Notes: a model not told the origin generated them from the letters alone. A stretch of 64,000 nucleotides of DNA from Pandoraea vervacti (GCF_000934605.2 NZ_CP010897.2:4588001-4652000), one strand, 5' to 3'. Numbered from the stretch's first letter, positions 42,846 to 54,161 are shown. A program made the numbers and translations.

Positions 42846-43439
42846 TCACATCTGCGCGCCACCACGCTCGCGAATCTGTGGCCACGCGCGGCGCAGATAA
42901 TACAACATCGACCACAATGTGAGAACCGCCGCCACGTAAATCAGCCACGTTCCCCAGAATCGCGAGTCGAATCGCAACCCGTTCCACACCAGCGTGCCGT
43001 TGAACAACAACAGCGGAATCGCCACCATCTGCGCAGCCGTCTTGATCTTGCCCAACTGGTGCACCGCCACGCTACGCGACGCGCCAATATGCGCCATCCA
43101 CTCGCGCAGCGCGGAAATCGTGATCTCCCGGCCAATGATGATCAACGCCACCAACGCATTGATCCGGCCCATCTGCAACAACATCAGCAGCGCCGCCGCC
43201 ACCATCAGCTTGTCCGCCACCGGGTCCAGAAACGCCCCGAAGGCCGACGTCTGATTCCATCGCCGCGCCAGAAATCCGTCGAACCAGTCCGTCAGCGCCG
43301 CGAGCACGAAGATCGCGCACGCCACCCAGTTCATTTCGACCGACGATAACCACGTGCTCGGCAAGTAGTAGACGCCGACCACCAGCGGGATCAGCACGAT
43401 CCGAAGCCAGGTCAGGAATATGGGGACATTGAAAGGCAT
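42846..43439 (-). CDS. pgsA: CDP-diacylglycerol-glycerol-3-phosphate 3-phosphatidyltransferase
   Basis: 197-residue inner-membrane enzyme making phosphatidylglycerol-phosphate from CDP-diacylglycerol. It has the CDP-alcohol phosphotransferase motif DWFDGFLARRWNQTSAFGAF with LDPVADK, within DG(x)2AR(x)8G(x)3D(x)3D (first D near residue 56). Several membrane segments are seen: PIFLTWLRIVLIPLVVGVYY, LMVAAALLMLLQM and WLIYVAAVLTLWSMLYYL. ATG 43439 starts MPFNVPIFLTW as in relatives. It leads the tRNA cluster; the intergenic 188 bp has no gene. Confidence 0.94.
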   Translation of the reverse strand: MPFNVPIFLTWLRIVLIPLVVGVYYLPSTWLSSVEMNWVACAIFVLAALTDWFDGFLARRWNQTSAFGAFLDPVADKLMVAAALLMLLQMGRINALVALIIIGREITISALREWMAHIGASRSVAVHQLGKIKTAAQMVAIPLLLFNGTLVWNGLRFDSRFWGTWLIYVAAVLTLWSMLYYLRRAWPQIRERGGAQM

Positions 43440-43558
43440 GGCAGCATGAGTTCGGCAAACGGCAGTCGACACACGGCGCGCTCGGCAGCCGTACCAGACC
43501 CGCATTGTGCCGTGTCTGCCCCGTAGCGACAAGGCCGCGGCACCTCACGCCTGTTGAC

Positions 43559-44866
43559 ATGTGCGTCGGTGTGCCCCTATCTTGCTCGCAACATCCCGCC
43601 AATAGCGCCGATCTCGTGAAACCGCCCCGGCCCCAGACCACCCTGAGTCAAACTGCGCGTGGTGCACTGCGCCGGACACGACTTCCCGCGCACGTGATCA
43701 TCGCCGTGCTCGTCGGCATCGACGGACTGCTGCTCCTCGCCTCCGTCCTCCTGCGCGTGCCCGGCTCGCTCCTGATCGATCTTTTCGTGCGCGGCGACAT
43801 GCGCGCGCTCGAGCGTATCGATGCGATGCATCTGCCGCGTTTTCTCTTCGGGCTGAACGCCATCGAGCGTATCGACTTCTCGCATCTGCCGCGCGCCCTC
43901 GTCGGCTTCGCGCTGCTCGCGCTGGCGTGCGGACTCGTCATTCGCGCACGCACGGCGTGGGCCTTCACGCTGGTGATGCTCACGCTTGCCGCCGTCATCA
44001 ATTTCCATCTCGACATTCGCTTCGATCTGACATTCGTGCTCTCGCTCGTCTGTCTCGGCCTGTTGCTCTGGTACTGGCGAGAATTCGACCGGGCGAGCTT
44101 CGCCGCCGCCACGCTCTACACGCTCGTGGCCGTCTTCGCGCTGGTGGTGTACGCGACATTCGGTACGATGTACCTCGGCCATGAGTTCAAGCCCAACGTC
44201 GTCGATCTGCCTACCGCGTTCTACTTCTCGATCGTGACGATGACGACCGTCGGCTATGGGGATATCGTGCCGGTCACCACCGATGCGCGTCTGTTCACCG
44301 CATCGGTCATCATCTTTGGGATCAGCGCATTCGCGACATCGCTGACCGTCGTCATCGGGCCGCTGGTCGGGGGCAACCTCAAGAAAATTCTCGCGGGGAG
44401 ATTCACGCACGTGATACGAAAGAACCACTTCATCGTGGCGGGCGCATCGCCGCTTGCCATCAATGTTCATCACGAACTCACCCGACGCGGCTGGCCAGTG
44501 ACGGTCATCATCGCCAGCGGTGCAGACAATCCCTATCCGGAAGGCGCCGATGTGATGCATGGCGACGCGAGCGACAACGCCGTGCTCACGCAAGCCGGTA
44601 TCGGTCACGCCAAGGCGGTGCTGGCGTTGCGAGCGGACGATTCGGAGAACGCTTTCATCGTGCTTGCGGCCAAGGAAATCGCGCCTGCGGTGCGTACGAT
44701 TGCGTCAGTGAACGACAGCAAACACCTGAGCAAGCTCAAGCGTGTTCAGCCGGACATGATTTTTGCGCCGCCCGTGGTCGGCGGCGAACTGCTCGCCCGC
44801 ACGCTTTCCGGGGAGACGGTCGATAACGAGACCGTCATGCGGCTGCTGTTTCACGGCGATACGTGA
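43559..44866 (+). CDS. Kch-type potassium channel with TrkA-N domain
   Basis: About 435 residues. Four or more hydrophobic helices (IIAVLVGIDGLLLLASVLLR, ALVGFALLALACGLVIRART, FTLVMLTLAAVINF) precede a pore helix with the K+ filter TMTTVGYGDIVPV at about residue 240. A helix and a cytoplasmic Rossmann RCK (TrkA-N) domain follow (HFIVAGASPLAINVHHELTR, AVLALRADDSENAFIVLAAK). It resembles E. coli Kch. The start is uncertain: ATG 43559 or GTG 43616, neither with a good ribosome site. Divergent from pgsA. Confidence 0.85.
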   Translation: MCVGVPLSCSQHPANSADLVKPPRPQTTLSQTARGALRRTRLPAHVIIAVLVGIDGLLLLASVLLRVPGSLLIDLFVRGDMRALERIDAMHLPRFLFGLNAIERIDFSHLPRALVGFALLALACGLVIRARTAWAFTLVMLTLAAVINFHLDIRFDLTFVLSLVCLGLLLWYWREFDRASFAAATLYTLVAVFALVVYATFGTMYLGHEFKPNVVDLPTAFYFSIVTMTTVGYGDIVPVTTDARLFTASVIIFGISAFATSLTVVIGPLVGGNLKKILAGRFTHVIRKNHFIVAGASPLAINVHHELTRRGWPVTVIIASGADNPYPEGADVMHGDASDNAVLTQAGIGHAKAVLALRADDSENAFIVLAAKEIAPAVRTIASVNDSKHLSKLKRVQPDMIFAPPVVGGELLARTLSGETVDNETVMRLLFHGDT

Positions 44867-44912
44867 GCTTCGGGGCAAAGGCCGACGAGGCAACGTTTGC
44901 ACGGCGTTCAGA

Positions 44913-44956
44913 CGAAGTTTCAGCGAAGTTTCAGCGATGTTTTGGCGATGTCTTAG
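44913..44956. repeat. Tandem 11-bp array CGAAGTTTCAG, 2 exact and 2 degenerate copies
   Basis: cgaagtttcag twice, then cgatgttttgg and cgatgtcttag, in phase. It lies between the channel gene and the end of uvrC. Same 11-bp period as arrays elsewhere in the window. Confidence 0.8.
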
Positions 44957-45000
44957 CGTCATGCGTCTTCGGGATGCACAGCGGGCGCATCGCTCCCCCT

Positions 45001-47448
45001 TCAATGCAGCTGTCGATAGATCTGCTCGGCGAGCGTTGTCGAAATACCCTCGACACTCGCCAACTCATCGACGCTCGCTGACGCCACCCCCTGCAAGCCG
45101 CCGAAGCGCATGAGCAGACGCTGACGGCGCTTCGCTCCGATACCTTCGATCTCTTCGAGCCGTGAGGTCTGACGCGCCTTCGCACGCCTGGCGCGCATGC
45201 CGGTAATCGCAAAACGGTGCGCTTCGTCACGAATCTGCGCGATCAGCATCAGCACGGCACTCTCGCGCCCGAGTTCCAGCGGCGCACGACCGTCAGCGAA
45301 AATCAGCGTCTCGAGTCCCACTTTGCGGCCCTCGCCCTTGGCCACGCCAACCAACCGGCCAATGTCGATGCCCAGCTCGACAAACACCTGACGCGCCACC
45401 TCCACCTGCCCCTTGCCACCGTCGATCAGCACGAGTTGCGGTAGGTTGGCCTCCACGTCCGAAGCGTTCGGCGCGACAGACGCGCTCGGCGTAGTCATGG
45501 GGTCTGGCGTGTTGGTCTCAGTGACGTCGCCCGACTCGCCATCCGCAAGCACGGCGGTATCGGCTTCGGCACGCGCGACGTCAGCGGCGACGGATGATGG
45601 GTCCGCAGCATCGGTGACGCTCGACGCGGCCGCCTCCATCAGACGCCCGTAGCGGCGCGTGAGTACCTGACGCATTGCGGCGTAATCGTCGCCCGGCGTT
45701 ATCCCCGCGATGTTGTACCGCCGGTATTCGCTCGTCTGCATCTTGTGATGATGGAAAACCACGCATGACGCCTGGGTAGCCTCCCCCTGCGTATGACTGA
45801 TGTCGAAACACTCGACACGCAACAACGCCGGATCGTCGATATCGAGTCCGATCGTCTGTACAAGCTCTCGCGTACGCGCCTGCTGACTGCCCTGCTCCGT
45901 CAACAGTCGGGTCAGGGCAAGCTGCGCGCCTTGCAACGCCATGTCGAGCCACGCGCGACGTTGTCCCTGCGGTTGCCGCACCATCGCTATGCGACGCCCG
46001 GCCTGCTCGGACAGCGCCGCCAGCAATTCATCGCTGGGCAATGCGTGGCTCACGACGAGCACCGGCGGGACCGACTGCCCCAGATAGTGCTGCGCAACGA
46101 AAGCTTCGAGCAGGCGCGATTCGAGCGAGGCCGATGGCGTATCCGACGGCATGTCGCCGGCGATCTCTCCGGAAAGGGCGCTCGCCTCGTCCGTGTCCTC
46201 CCGGCCTCCGAGGGCCACCACTTCGTCTTCCTCGAATTCGTCGGCAATACCGCCCTCCACGCCGCGCTCGACGTGCGCCGGGAAGTAAGCCTTGTCGCCA
46301 AGATGCCGTCCGCCGCGCACCATCGCGAGGTTCACGCAGGCGCGTCCACCGGCGTAGGCCACCGCCAGAATGTCGGCGTCGACATCGCCCGCCGTCTCGA
46401 CGGACTGCTGCTGCAGCACCCCGGACAACGCCTGCATCTGATTGCGCACAACCGCGGCCTGCTCGAACTGGAGCGCCTCGGCGTACGTCATCATCTTTTC
46501 TTCGAGCGCGCTGAGCACTTCGTTCTGCCGCCCCGAGAGAAAGGCCGCCGCATTGTTCACGTCGCGAGCGTAGTCCTCGTCGGTAATCGCACCAACGCAC
46601 GGTGCGCTGCATCGCTCGATCTGATTGAGCAGGCACGGGCGCGTGCGATTGGCAAAAACGGAGTCCTCGCAGGTCCGTAACTGGAAGACCTTTTGCAGAA
46701 TCTGGATGCTTTCGCGAACCGCCCATGCGCTCGGGAACGGTCCGAAATACTGCCCACGGCGATCCACCGAGCCGCGGTAATACGCCATGCGTGGGTACTT
46801 ATGCTGCGTGAGCTTGAGGAACGGATACGACTTGTCGTCGCGAAACAGGATGTTGTAACGCGGATGCAGCGCCTTGATCAGATTGTTCTCGAGCAGCAGC
46901 GCCTCGGTTTCCGAGCGGGTGACGGTCGTCTCAAGCTTCGCGATACGCGCGACCATCAGCGCAATGCGCGGCGACAATTGCGTCTTGTTGAAGTAGCTCG
47001 ACACCCGCTTCTTCAGGTTGCGCGCTTTGCCCACGTAGAGGACGTTGCCCGCTGCATCGTAGTAGCGGTAGACGCCCGGCAGGTTCGGCAACTGCGCAAG
47101 CACTTTGCGCGCGTCGAACAGGGGGGCATCGTTGGCGTCGTCGTCGGTGGCTGCATCTGCGTCTGCGGCTGTGTCTGCGTCTGCCTCCGGACGATTGGCT
47201 TTGCGAGAACGCTTCGACGGCGCGGCCTTGGACGGTTTCTGCAACTTGGCGGCAGCCACAGCACCGGCGGATTCAGTGACGGGGGCATTGGATTCAGCGG
47301 ATCCGGCGGCACCGGCAGACTCGCCCGGTGTCGCGACCTTCGCCTGCGAAGTCGATGGTTGCGCAACGCCCTCAGCCGGTTCGGATGCAGCGGATCTGGC
47401 TTTGCGGGACTTGCGCGGCGGCGTGACGTCGTGGGCGTCTTCGGTCAT
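45001..47448 (-). CDS. uvrC: Excinuclease ABC subunit C
   Basis: 815 residues; dual-incision nuclease of nucleotide excision repair. The GIY-YIG domain begins at residue ~115 ([20 protein letters not shown] with [14 protein letters not shown]). The UVR motif ([20 protein letters not shown]) and the C-terminal endonuclease ([58 protein letters not shown]) follow. Two (HhH) motifs close it ([20 protein letters not shown]). The first ~110 residues are an Ala/Asp/Ser-rich extension, and another acidic insert lies near residue 650. Usual length is ~600-680. ATG 47448 chosen; the frame is open further but overlaps earP. Confidence 0.93.
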   Translation of the reverse strand: MTEDAHDVTPPRKSRKARSAASEPAEGVAQPSTSQAKVATPGESAGAAGSAESNAPVTESAGAVAAAKLQKPSKAAPSKRSRKANRPEADADTAADADAATDDDANDAPLFDARKVLAQLPNLPGVYRYYDAAGNVLYVGKARNLKKRVSSYFNKTQLSPRIALMVARIAKLETTVTRSETEALLLENNLIKALHPRYNILFRDDKSYPFLKLTQHKYPRMAYYRGSVDRRGQYFGPFPSAWAVRESIQILQKVFQLRTCEDSVFANRTRPCLLNQIERCSAPCVGAITDEDYARDVNNAAAFLSGRQNEVLSALEEKMMTYAEALQFEQAAVVRNQMQALSGVLQQQSVETAGDVDADILAVAYAGGRACVNLAMVRGGRHLGDKAYFPAHVERGVEGGIADEFEEDEVVALGGREDTDEASALSGEIAGDMPSDTPSASLESRLLEAFVAQHYLGQSVPPVLVVSHALPSDELLAALSEQAGRRIAMVRQPQGQRRAWLDMALQGAQLALTRLLTEQGSQQARTRELVQTIGLDIDDPALLRVECFDISHTQGEATQASCVVFHHHKMQTSEYRRYNIAGITPGDDYAAMRQVLTRRYGRLMEAAASSVTDAADPSSVAADVARAEADTAVLADGESGDVTETNTPDPMTTPSASVAPNASDVEANLPQLVLIDGGKGQVEVARQVFVELGIDIGRLVGVAKGEGRKVGLETLIFADGRAPLELGRESAVLMLIAQIRDEAHRFAITGMRARRAKARQTSRLEEIEGIGAKRRQRLLMRFGGLQGVASASVDELASVEGISTTLAEQIYRQLH

Positions 47449-47654
47449 GAACTCAAGCGATCGGAGTGTCCCCAAAGTGAAGCGCGGCGACGTGGGGCAA
47501 AGCGGCGAAGCGACGAGGCGGTTGAAGCGATCAAGCCAGCCAACGGCATCGGTCGAATGTCGGTCGCGCCGATCGCGTCGCCGCGCGACACCGTCGTCAC
47601 GCGTCACAGGGACTAAAATCAGAAGTTTAGACCAATCCGCGTCTGCGCTTCTCA

Positions 47655-48923
47655 ATGTCCCTGTCCGCCGCGTCCCCCTCCGCCCCCCCGATCCCGGCGC
47701 CCTTTCCCCTGGTGCCGCGTTGCGATCTCTTCTGCACCGTCGTCGACAATTTCGGCGATATCGGCGTGTGCTGGCGGCTCGCGCGGCAACTCGTGCGCGA
47801 GCATGGCTGGTCGGTGCGGCTGTGGGTCGACGACCTCGCAAGCTTCCGTTACCTGCGCCCCGATGTCGATCCGTCGCTCGCCCGGCAGCGCTGCGATGGC
47901 GTCGACGTGCGCCGCTGGGCGACCGAATTTGGCCCAGTGTCCGACATGACCGGCGAAACCCACGAAACCGATGACATCGCCCCCGGCGACATCGTGATCG
48001 AGGCATTTGCCTGCGAAATTCCGCACGCCTACGTCATGGCCATGCACGCGCGCAAGCAGGCGGGCAATGCGCCGGTGTGGATCAACCTTGAATATCTGAG
48101 CGCGGAAGATTGGGTCGACGAGGTCCATCTGCAAAAGTCAGTCCATCCGCAATTGGGCCTCGTCAAAACGTTTTTCCTGCCCGGATTCACGCCGCGCACC
48201 GGTGGGCTGATTCGCGAGCGCGAACTCTTTTCGCGGCGCGACGCGTTTCTCGCCTCCCCCGAACTGCGCGACGCGTGGTGGCAACGAACCGTCGGGCTGT
48301 GCGCCGCGCCGCAGGACGCGCTGATCGTGTCACTGTTCGCCTACGAGAACGCGGCGCTGCCGGCCCTGCTCACACAATGGTCGAGCAGCGACAGACCCAT
48401 TGTCTGCCTGGTCCCGCAAGGCCGCATCTCGCCCGCCGTGGGCGAATGGTTCGGGCGCCAGCGTCTTGCGCCGCGCGAATCGGCGACGTGCGGCGCACTC
48501 ACGGCTTACGGCCTGCCGTTCGTGCCGCAAAGCGACTTCGATGCGCTGTTGTGGGCCTGCGACGTGAATTTCGTGCGTGGGGAAGATTCGTTCGTGCGTG
48601 CGCAATGGGCGGCAAAACCGTTCGTCTGGCACATTTATCCGCAAAGCGAAAATGCCCATCACGTGAAACTCGACGCCTTTCTCGAGCGCTATCTCGACAA
48701 CATGCCGACGGCGAATGCCCCATCGGGAAGCGCCGCGCGCGAAGCACTCAGGACCTTCTGGCATCTCTGGAACGGCTACGCGAGCACACCGCCGAACTGG
48801 CCGGCGTTGTTATCCGCATTGCCCGAGCTCAATCGTCACGCCCAGGACTGGGCAAGGGCTCAGGCGGGCTTGCCCGACCTCGCGCGACAGTTGGCAAGCT
48901 TCGCAGAAAATCAGGTAAAATAG
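47655..48923 (+). CDS. earP: EF-P arginine rhamnosyltransferase EarP
   Basis: 422 residues, a GT-B glycosyltransferase that transfers rhamnose from dTDP-rhamnose to Arg32 of EF-P. Visible: [20 protein letters not shown] (N-terminal motif with the catalytic Asp region), [29 protein letters not shown], and [20 protein letters not shown] with FVWHIYPQ (nucleotide-sugar site). It sits directly upstream of efp, whose product has the needed Arg32. Divergent from uvrC. Confidence 0.94.
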   Translation: MSLSAASPSAPPIPAPFPLVPRCDLFCTVVDNFGDIGVCWRLARQLVREHGWSVRLWVDDLASFRYLRPDVDPSLARQRCDGVDVRRWATEFGPVSDMTGETHETDDIAPGDIVIEAFACEIPHAYVMAMHARKQAGNAPVWINLEYLSAEDWVDEVHLQKSVHPQLGLVKTFFLPGFTPRTGGLIRERELFSRRDAFLASPELRDAWWQRTVGLCAAPQDALIVSLFAYENAALPALLTQWSSSDRPIVCLVPQGRISPAVGEWFGRQRLAPRESATCGALTAYGLPFVPQSDFDALLWACDVNFVRGEDSFVRAQWAAKPFVWHIYPQSENAHHVKLDAFLERYLDNMPTANAPSGSAAREALRTFWHLWNGYASTPPNWPALLSALPELNRHAQDWARAQAGLPDLARQLASFAENQVK

Positions 48924-49061
48924 CTGGTTTTTCAACGCTTTGCTGCTGAACCTGCTGCTCCGAGTCGCTTTGGGCGGACGCGGGAATCAAGCGGCGAATG
49001 GGCGTATGGAAGCGCTCAACAAGCGGCAAATCGCTTATTTCGTCACAGGATCTCGTTTTTT

Positions 49062-49619
49062 ATGAAAACCGCTCAAGAACTCCGCGTCGGCAACGTCGTC
49101 ATGATCGATGGCGAGCCGAACGTCGTGCTTCGCACCGAATACGTCAAGTCGGGCCGTAACTCCAGCGTCGTGAAGATGAAGTACAAGAAGCTGCTGTCGG
49201 AAGGCCGCGGCGAATTCGCGTACAAGGCCGACGACAAGTTCGACGTCGTGGTGCTCGACAAGAAGGAAGTGACCTACTCGTACTTCGCCGACCCGATGTA
49301 CGTGTTCATGGACGCCGACTACAACCAGTACGAAGTCGAAGCCGAGAACATGGACAACGCCATCAAGTACCTCGAAGACGGTATGCCGTGCGAAGTCGTT
49401 TTCTACAACGACAAGGCGATCTCGGTCGAACTGCCGACGACCCTCGTGCGCGTTGTCGAATACACGGAACCGGCCGTCAAGGGCGATACGTCGTCGGGCA
49501 AGGTGCAGAAGAACGCCAAGATCAACGATCTGCTGGAAATTCAGGTTCCGCTGTTCGTCAACACCGGCGACAAGATCGAAATCGACACGCGTACCGACGA
49601 ATACAAGAGCCGCGCCTAA
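49062..49619 (+). CDS. efp: Elongation factor P
   Basis: 185 residues, normal length. It relieves ribosome stalling at polyproline. The loop that enters the peptidyl-transferase centre reads [10 protein letters not shown] with Arg at position 32, the residue rhamnosylated by EarP (other bacteria have Lys here for EpmA). Three OB-type domains end with [16 protein letters not shown]. It is 138 bp downstream of earP and terminated by a strong hairpin. Confidence 0.97.
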   Translation: MKTAQELRVGNVVMIDGEPNVVLRTEYVKSGRNSSVVKMKYKKLLSEGRGEFAYKADDKFDVVVLDKKEVTYSYFADPMYVFMDADYNQYEVEAENMDNAIKYLEDGMPCEVVFYNDKAISVELPTTLVRVVEYTEPAVKGDTSSGKVQKNAKINDLLEIQVPLFVNTGDKIEIDTRTDEYKSRA

Positions 49620-49685
49620 GCGCCGGCTTGCGAGCGCAGTGCCCTGAGGTTGAGGCGCTGCGAGTCGTCAGGTAACACGTCAGGC

Positions 49686-49722
49686 AAAAAAGCGCTCCAC
49701 CCTTCGGGGTCGAGCGCTTTTT
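49686..49722. terminator. Bidirectional terminator after efp
   Basis: AAAAAAGCGCTC (49686-49697) pairs with GAGCGCTTTTT (49712-49722), leaving a 14-nt loop; A-run and T-run on the two sides. It serves efp rightward. Confidence 0.9.
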
Positions 49723-49865
49723 GTTTGCGGGGTCCCGACGTCAGTGGACCGCGAAACGCAGGGATCTCGTCGACGCGAGCATCGACATCCGCCGCGCCAG
49801 CCCTGTCACCTTAGCCAGAGCCATCGGCGAGCGGCAGCGTGCATACGCCGCTCGCGTCAGCCGGC

Positions 49866-50900
49866 TTATCCGCCGAATGTCTCGGCGATCAGACGTTTCG
49901 CCGCCTGATACTCCGGCTGCGCCTGCATCTTTTCCCAGCCATGCACCTTGCCGCGGCCCTGAAGATGCTTGATACGGCGCTGCGATACGGTGTCGAGCGC
50001 CGGTTTCATTTCGCGCAGCAACCGATCGGCCTTCTCCGGGCTGTTGCAGATGAGCACCATGTCGCAACCGGCATCGAGCGCGGCATGCGCTGCCGTCACG
50101 ACATCTCCGGCCGCACTCGCGCCCTGCATCGACAGATCGTCACTGAAAATCACGCCGTCGAAACCATACTTCCCACGCAGAATTTCCTTGAGCCATTTGG
50201 CCGAGAAGCCCGCGGGGTTCGGATCGACTTGCGGATAAATCACGTGCGCAGGCATCACCGCCGACAACGACATGCCGAGCCAGTCGTACGGCTGCGCATC
50301 CACGGACAGAATCTCGTCGAGCGAACGCTCATCCACGGGAATCTCGTGATGCGAATCGGCCGCGACGAAACCATGTCCCGGGAAATGCTTGCCGCAGTTC
50401 GCCATACCCGCGAGCAGCAGCCCATGATTCAGGCTCTTCGCGAGCATCGCGACAACGCGCGGGTCGGCATCGAACGCCCGGTCGCCGATGACCGTGGACG
50501 TGCCGTAATCGAGATCCAGCACAGGCGTAAAGCTCAGGTCGATGTCGCACGCGCGCAGCTCGGACGCCAGCACGTAGCCCACGGCCGTGGTCACGCGCGT
50601 CGCCTTGAACACGTCTTCGTGCCAGAGCTTGCCGAGCTTGCCCATGGCGGGCAGATGCGTGAAGCCGTCGGTACGGAAGCGTTGCACCCGCCCGCCTTCG
50701 TGGTCGACCGCAATCAGAATGTCGTCGCGCACATCGCGAATCTGCTTGGTGAGCGAACACAGCTGTGCACGGTCATCAAAGTTGCGGGCGAACAGAATGA
50801 CGCCCCCGGTCAACGGATGCTCGATGCGACGGATGTCGTCTTCGCTGAGAGTCAGCCCGACGACGTCCAGCATCACCGGGCCAGGCCTGCGCTTCGTCAT
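49866..50900 (-). CDS. nagZ: Beta-N-acetylhexosaminidase
   Basis: 344-residue glycoside hydrolase family 3 enzyme of cell-wall recycling; cytoplasmic. It releases GlcNAc from anhydromuropeptides. The diagnostic motif KHFPGHG is followed by DSHHEIPVDERSL (catalytic His/Asp dyad on the mobile loop). IFSDDLSMQGA carries the nucleophile Asp. Good length; starts at ATG 50900 and follows acpS by 34 bp. It is the last gene of the housekeeping run. Confidence 0.94.
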   Translation of the reverse strand: MTKRRPGPVMLDVVGLTLSEDDIRRIEHPLTGGVILFARNFDDRAQLCSLTKQIRDVRDDILIAVDHEGGRVQRFRTDGFTHLPAMGKLGKLWHEDVFKATRVTTAVGYVLASELRACDIDLSFTPVLDLDYGTSTVIGDRAFDADPRVVAMLAKSLNHGLLLAGMANCGKHFPGHGFVAADSHHEIPVDERSLDEILSVDAQPYDWLGMSLSAVMPAHVIYPQVDPNPAGFSAKWLKEILRGKYGFDGVIFSDDLSMQGASAAGDVVTAAHAALDAGCDMVLICNSPEKADRLLREMKPALDTVSQRRIKHLQGRGKVHGWEKMQAQPEYQAAKRLIAETFGG

Positions 50901-50934
50901 TGCGTTTTCTCCGATGCAATATTGCCCATGTTGC

Positions 50935-51426
50935 TTAACTTTTCCCTAAGTTTCGAGAGGCGATCGCAAACGCGACCGCATATTCCTTCTCGTCCGTGAT
51001 CGAGATCTCGATCGACAGTTGCCGCTCGGCGAGCCATTGCACCAATTCCCCGGTCGCTACCACGACCGGCTTGCCCGACGGCTCGTTGAGCGTCTGCACC
51101 GCGCGCCACGTCATGGGCCAGCGCATGCCCAGGCCAATGGCCTTCGACACGGCTTCCTTCGCCGCGAATCGGGTGCACAGATACGCCAATCCACGTACCT
51201 CCGAGCGCTTCTGACGAGCGTGGTAGACCTTGAGTTCCTCCGGTCCGAGCACGCGCTCGGCGAATCGTCCCTGCGTGCGCTCCATCACGCCGACGACCCG
51301 GCTGATTTGCAGAATGTCCGTCCCCACACCGTAAAGCGTCGTCGCCCCCGAGACAGGGGTCGCGACGATTGCGCGCGCGGAGGAAGCCTCAGCGGTCGAG
51401 GAAGCGGATGGCGTGGTATCGCTCAT
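50935..51426 (-). CDS. acpS: Holo-[acyl-carrier-protein] synthase
   Basis: 163 residues. It attaches 4'-phosphopantetheine to acyl carrier protein. The core ([54 protein letters not shown]) holds the Mg2+ Asp and the KEA motif. The first ~30 residues ([15 protein letters not shown]...) are an extra low-complexity leader compared with the usual ~125-aa enzyme. ATG 51426 is the first start downstream of pdxJ; an ATG-less start close to the core cannot be excluded. Confidence 0.92.
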   Translation of the reverse strand: MSDTTPSASSTAEASSARAIVATPVSGATTLYGVGTDILQISRVVGVMERTQGRFAERVLGPEELKVYHARQKRSEVRGLAYLCTRFAAKEAVSKAIGLGMRWPMTWRAVQTLNEPSGKPVVVATGELVQWLAERQLSIEISITDEKEYAVAFAIASRNLGKS

Positions 51427-51509
51427 GGAGTGGCGTATGGACAGGGCGTGGTGTGACGTGTCGACGGTAGCGGGCGGTAGCGGCGAGAGGCGGGCCAACG
51501 TGGCGCAGC

Positions 51510-52271
51510 TCAGCCGCGCGCAGCAATACGGCTCGCGACCATGATCGCCTTCATCTCGCGCACTGCATTCTCCCAACCGGCGAACAGTGCATGCGCGACG
51601 ATGGCGTGTCCGATATTGAGTTCGGAGATGCCTTCGATCGCCGCGATGGGTTGTACGTTTTCGTAATGCAGACCGTGCCCGGCATTGACTCGCAACCCGA
51701 GCGACAACCCGAGCGCCACCGCACGCTCGATACGCGCAAACTCGGCCTCGCGCGTGGCGTCGTCGTGCGCTTCCGCATACCGGCCGGTGTGCAATTCGAC
51801 GACCGGCGCCCCCATGCGCGCTGCCGCACGAATGGCGGCTTCATCCGGATCGATGAATAGCGACACGCGGCTGCCCGCCTCGCCGAGCCGTTGTGTCGCA
51901 GCGGCGATTCGGTCGTACAACCCGACGACATCCAGCCCGCCCTCCGTCGTCAACTCCTGACGGCTCTCCGGCACCAGACAGACATCGTGCGGCTTCACGC
52001 GGCACGCAATCGCCAGCATCTCTTCGGTCACCGCGCATTCGAGATTCATCCGCGTGATCAGCTTGTCGCGCAGATTGGCGACGTCCTCGTCGCGAATATG
52101 GCGACGGTCTTCACGCAGGTGCAACGTAATCACGTCGGCCCCGGCCTCTTCGGCCAGCAAGGCGGCCTTGATCGGGTCGGGATAGGCCGTACCTCGCGCG
52201 TTACGCACTGTCGCGACGTGATCGATGTTCACCCCGAGGTCGATGGGGTTGCCTTGGAAGAAGAGGCTCAT
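51510..52271 (-). CDS. pdxJ: Pyridoxine 5'-phosphate synthase
   Basis: 253 residues of the standard length. Condenses amino-acetone phosphate (3-amino-2-oxopropyl phosphate) with deoxyxylulose 5-phosphate to form pyridoxine phosphate. Motifs: [65 protein letters not shown] and [12 protein letters not shown] with [10 protein letters not shown]. The ATG overlaps the recO stop (ATGA), giving coupled translation. Confidence 0.96.
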   Translation of the reverse strand: MSLFFQGNPIDLGVNIDHVATVRNARGTAYPDPIKAALLAEEAGADVITLHLREDRRHIRDEDVANLRDKLITRMNLECAVTEEMLAIACRVKPHDVCLVPESRQELTTEGGLDVVGLYDRIAAATQRLGEAGSRVSLFIDPDEAAIRAAARMGAPVVELHTGRYAEAHDDATREAEFARIERAVALGLSLGLRVNAGHGLHYENVQPIAAIEGISELNIGHAIVAHALFAGWENAVREMKAIMVASRIAARG

Positions 52272-53281
52272 AGTTTTTGCAGGTCGAGCAGGATCTGCCG
52301 GGTATTGAGCGGAACGCCGCCCAAATGGTGGTTGAGAAGAAAGCGCATGAGCAGCTTGCTTTGCTGCACGGTCTGCGCCCGCGAGTAGTCGTCTTGCTCC
52401 ATGTCGAGCAGCGTTTGCCCGATGACGACAGGCCAATCCGTCGGTTCGTCGCCGCGTGCCGGACGCACGCCCCAGTCCGGATGAAATACGTAACGGCGAT
52501 CGGCTGTGACCTTGCCGCGCGTTTGCGTGCATCGGTCGAAAGCCACGGCGTAGCCGGTCTCGCGCAACAGCACGCGCTCGAAGGCGCGCAAAATGATGCC
52601 CGCGGGCTCGCCATGCGCGAGATGATGCAGGGTCGTCAGGTAATGCTGGAAGAGCTTGTCGTGCGGGTCGTCCCGCGCGCAAAACTTCACGAGCAATTCG
52701 TTCAGATAGAAGCCGGAGAGCAGCGCGTCGCCTTCGAGCGGACGCAGCCCCCCCACCCACTCGGCCTTCGTCAGCGTACGCAGTTCGCCCTTGCCCAGCC
52801 ACGCGAGCGAGAGCGGCTGAAACGTCTGAAGTACGCCACGCAGCGCAGAGTGCGGCCGCTTTGCGCCTTTCGCAACAAGGGCAATACGCCCATGGTCGCG
52901 TGTGAGCACGTCGATGATCAGACTGGTTTCGCGGTAGGGGTAGCTATGAAGGACAAAACCAGGTTGTTCGGTCACGCGGCTTTGCTCGCGCTCGGCCGAG
53001 CGCGCTGACGACGGTGTACGCCGCACCCTTTTGGTTTCGCCCTGAGCGTCGTGCCGCGTCCCGCGACCGGCGCCCTCGGTGTTGGCTTCGGCATGGTGAA
53101 ACGCCTCCGACGCCGCATCGTCAATGGCGCGGGTGCGTGTGCTGCGGGTCTGACGCGCGGGACGGGTCCCCGTCGCCGACGAGGAAGTCCCACGTGATGC
53201 TCGCGAAGCACCGCCCGCCGGGGTTACCTCGGCTGCCGTTGCCGTGTCGTCGCGTGGCGTGTCCAGCTCACTCGTAGCCAT
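52268..53281 (-). CDS. recO: DNA repair protein RecO
   Basis: 337 residues. The RecO core starts at ~105 ([20 protein letters not shown], then [20 protein letters not shown]) with an OB-fold, then a helical part ([20 protein letters not shown]). About 104 residues before it are Thr/Ala/Arg-rich and disordered-looking, so the protein is longer than the usual ~240. RecO acts with RecR to load RecA. The gene overlaps era by 14 bp on its upstream side, which argues the long start is real or that the start lies inside. Confidence 0.9.
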   Translation of the reverse strand: MATSELDTPRDDTATAAEVTPAGGASRASRGTSSSATGTRPARQTRSTRTRAIDDAASEAFHHAEANTEGAGRGTRHDAQGETKRVRRTPSSARSAEREQSRVTEQPGFVLHSYPYRETSLIIDVLTRDHGRIALVAKGAKRPHSALRGVLQTFQPLSLAWLGKGELRTLTKAEWVGGLRPLEGDALLSGFYLNELLVKFCARDDPHDKLFQHYLTTLHHLAHGEPAGIILRAFERVLLRETGYAVAFDRCTQTRGKVTADRRYVFHPDWGVRPARGDEPTDWPVVIGQTLLDMEQDDYSRAQTVQQSKLLMRFLLNHHLGGVPLNTRQILLDLQKL

Positions 53282-54161
53282 ATGCCCGCAGGCCGGCGTC
53301 GTTGTCGGCCCAGCCGCTCTTCACTTTGATGAAGACTTCCAGGTAGACCGGACCGTCGAAAAGCTTTTCCATGTCGTGACGCGCATCGGTGGAAATTTGC
53401 TTGAGCTTCGCGCCCTTGCTACCGATGATCATCGCCTTGTGGTTGTCACGCTCGACCAGCACGCTCGCAAAAATGCGGCGCAAACGGCCTTCCTGCTCGT
53501 ACTTGTCGATGATGACGGTGCTGGTGTACGGGATTTCGTCACCCGTCCAGCGAAACACCTTTTCACGCAGAATCTCCGCCGCCATGAAGCGCTCGCTGCG
53601 ATCGGTCAGGTCGTCTTCACCATAGATCGGCTCGCCTTCGAGCAGGTACGGGCGAAGCACGCCGAGCAAGTGCTTGATGTCGTCTGCGCGCTTGGCCGAC
53701 AGCGGCACGATTTCGCGGAAATCGCGCACCTCACTGACCTTGCGCAGGAACAGCAGCATCTCCTCAGCGCTGTTCATGCGATCGCGTTTGTTGACGATGA
53801 GCAGTACGGGCGTCGTCTCAGGCAGCAGGTTGAGCACCTTCTCGTCGTCCGGGCCGAAATTGCCGGCTTCGATGACGAACATCACAACGTCGACGCTCGA
53901 CAGCGTAGACGTCACGGCGCGATTGAGCGAACGGTTCAGTGCGGTCGCGTGGCGTGTCTGAAAACCCGGGGTGTCGACGAAGATGTACTGCGCGTCTTGC
54001 GTCGTGTTGATGCCGGTGATGCGGTGTCGCGTCGTCTGCGCCTTGCGCGACGTAATACTGATCTTCTGACCGACGAGGGCGTTGAGCAGCGTCGATTTGC
54101 CGACGTTCGGACGCCCGACGATCGCCACGGTGCCGCAGCGAAAATCCGTCTTATCGTTCAT
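53268..54161 (-). CDS. era: GTPase Era
   Basis: 297 residues. G1 [12 protein letters not shown]2 region [14 protein letters not shown]3 DTPGF, G4 NKRD, and the C-terminal KH RNA-binding domain ([20 protein letters not shown]). Essential for 30S assembly and 16S rRNA maturation. ATG 54161 has a normal start ([20 protein letters not shown]). It is 58 bp downstream of rnc and overlaps recO. Confidence 0.97.
   Translation of the reverse strand: MNDKTDFRCGTVAIVGRPNVGKSTLLNALVGQKISITSRKAQTTRHRITGINTTQDAQYIFVDTPGFQTRHATALNRSLNRAVTSTLSSVDVVMFVIEAGNFGPDDEKVLNLLPETTPVLLIVNKRDRMNSAEEMLLFLRKVSEVRDFREIVPLSAKRADDIKHLLGVLRPYLLEGEPIYGEDDLTDRSERFMAAEILREKVFRWTGDEIPYTSTVIIDKYEQEGRLRRIFASVLVERDNHKAMIIGSKGAKLKQISTDARHDMEKLFDGPVYLEVFIKVKSGWADNDAGLRAYGYE

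Noticed and set aside
47449..48006. Long N-terminal extension of uvrC
   Set aside because: It runs antisense through earP with Arg-rich non-protein-like sequence; ATG 47448 is a better start.
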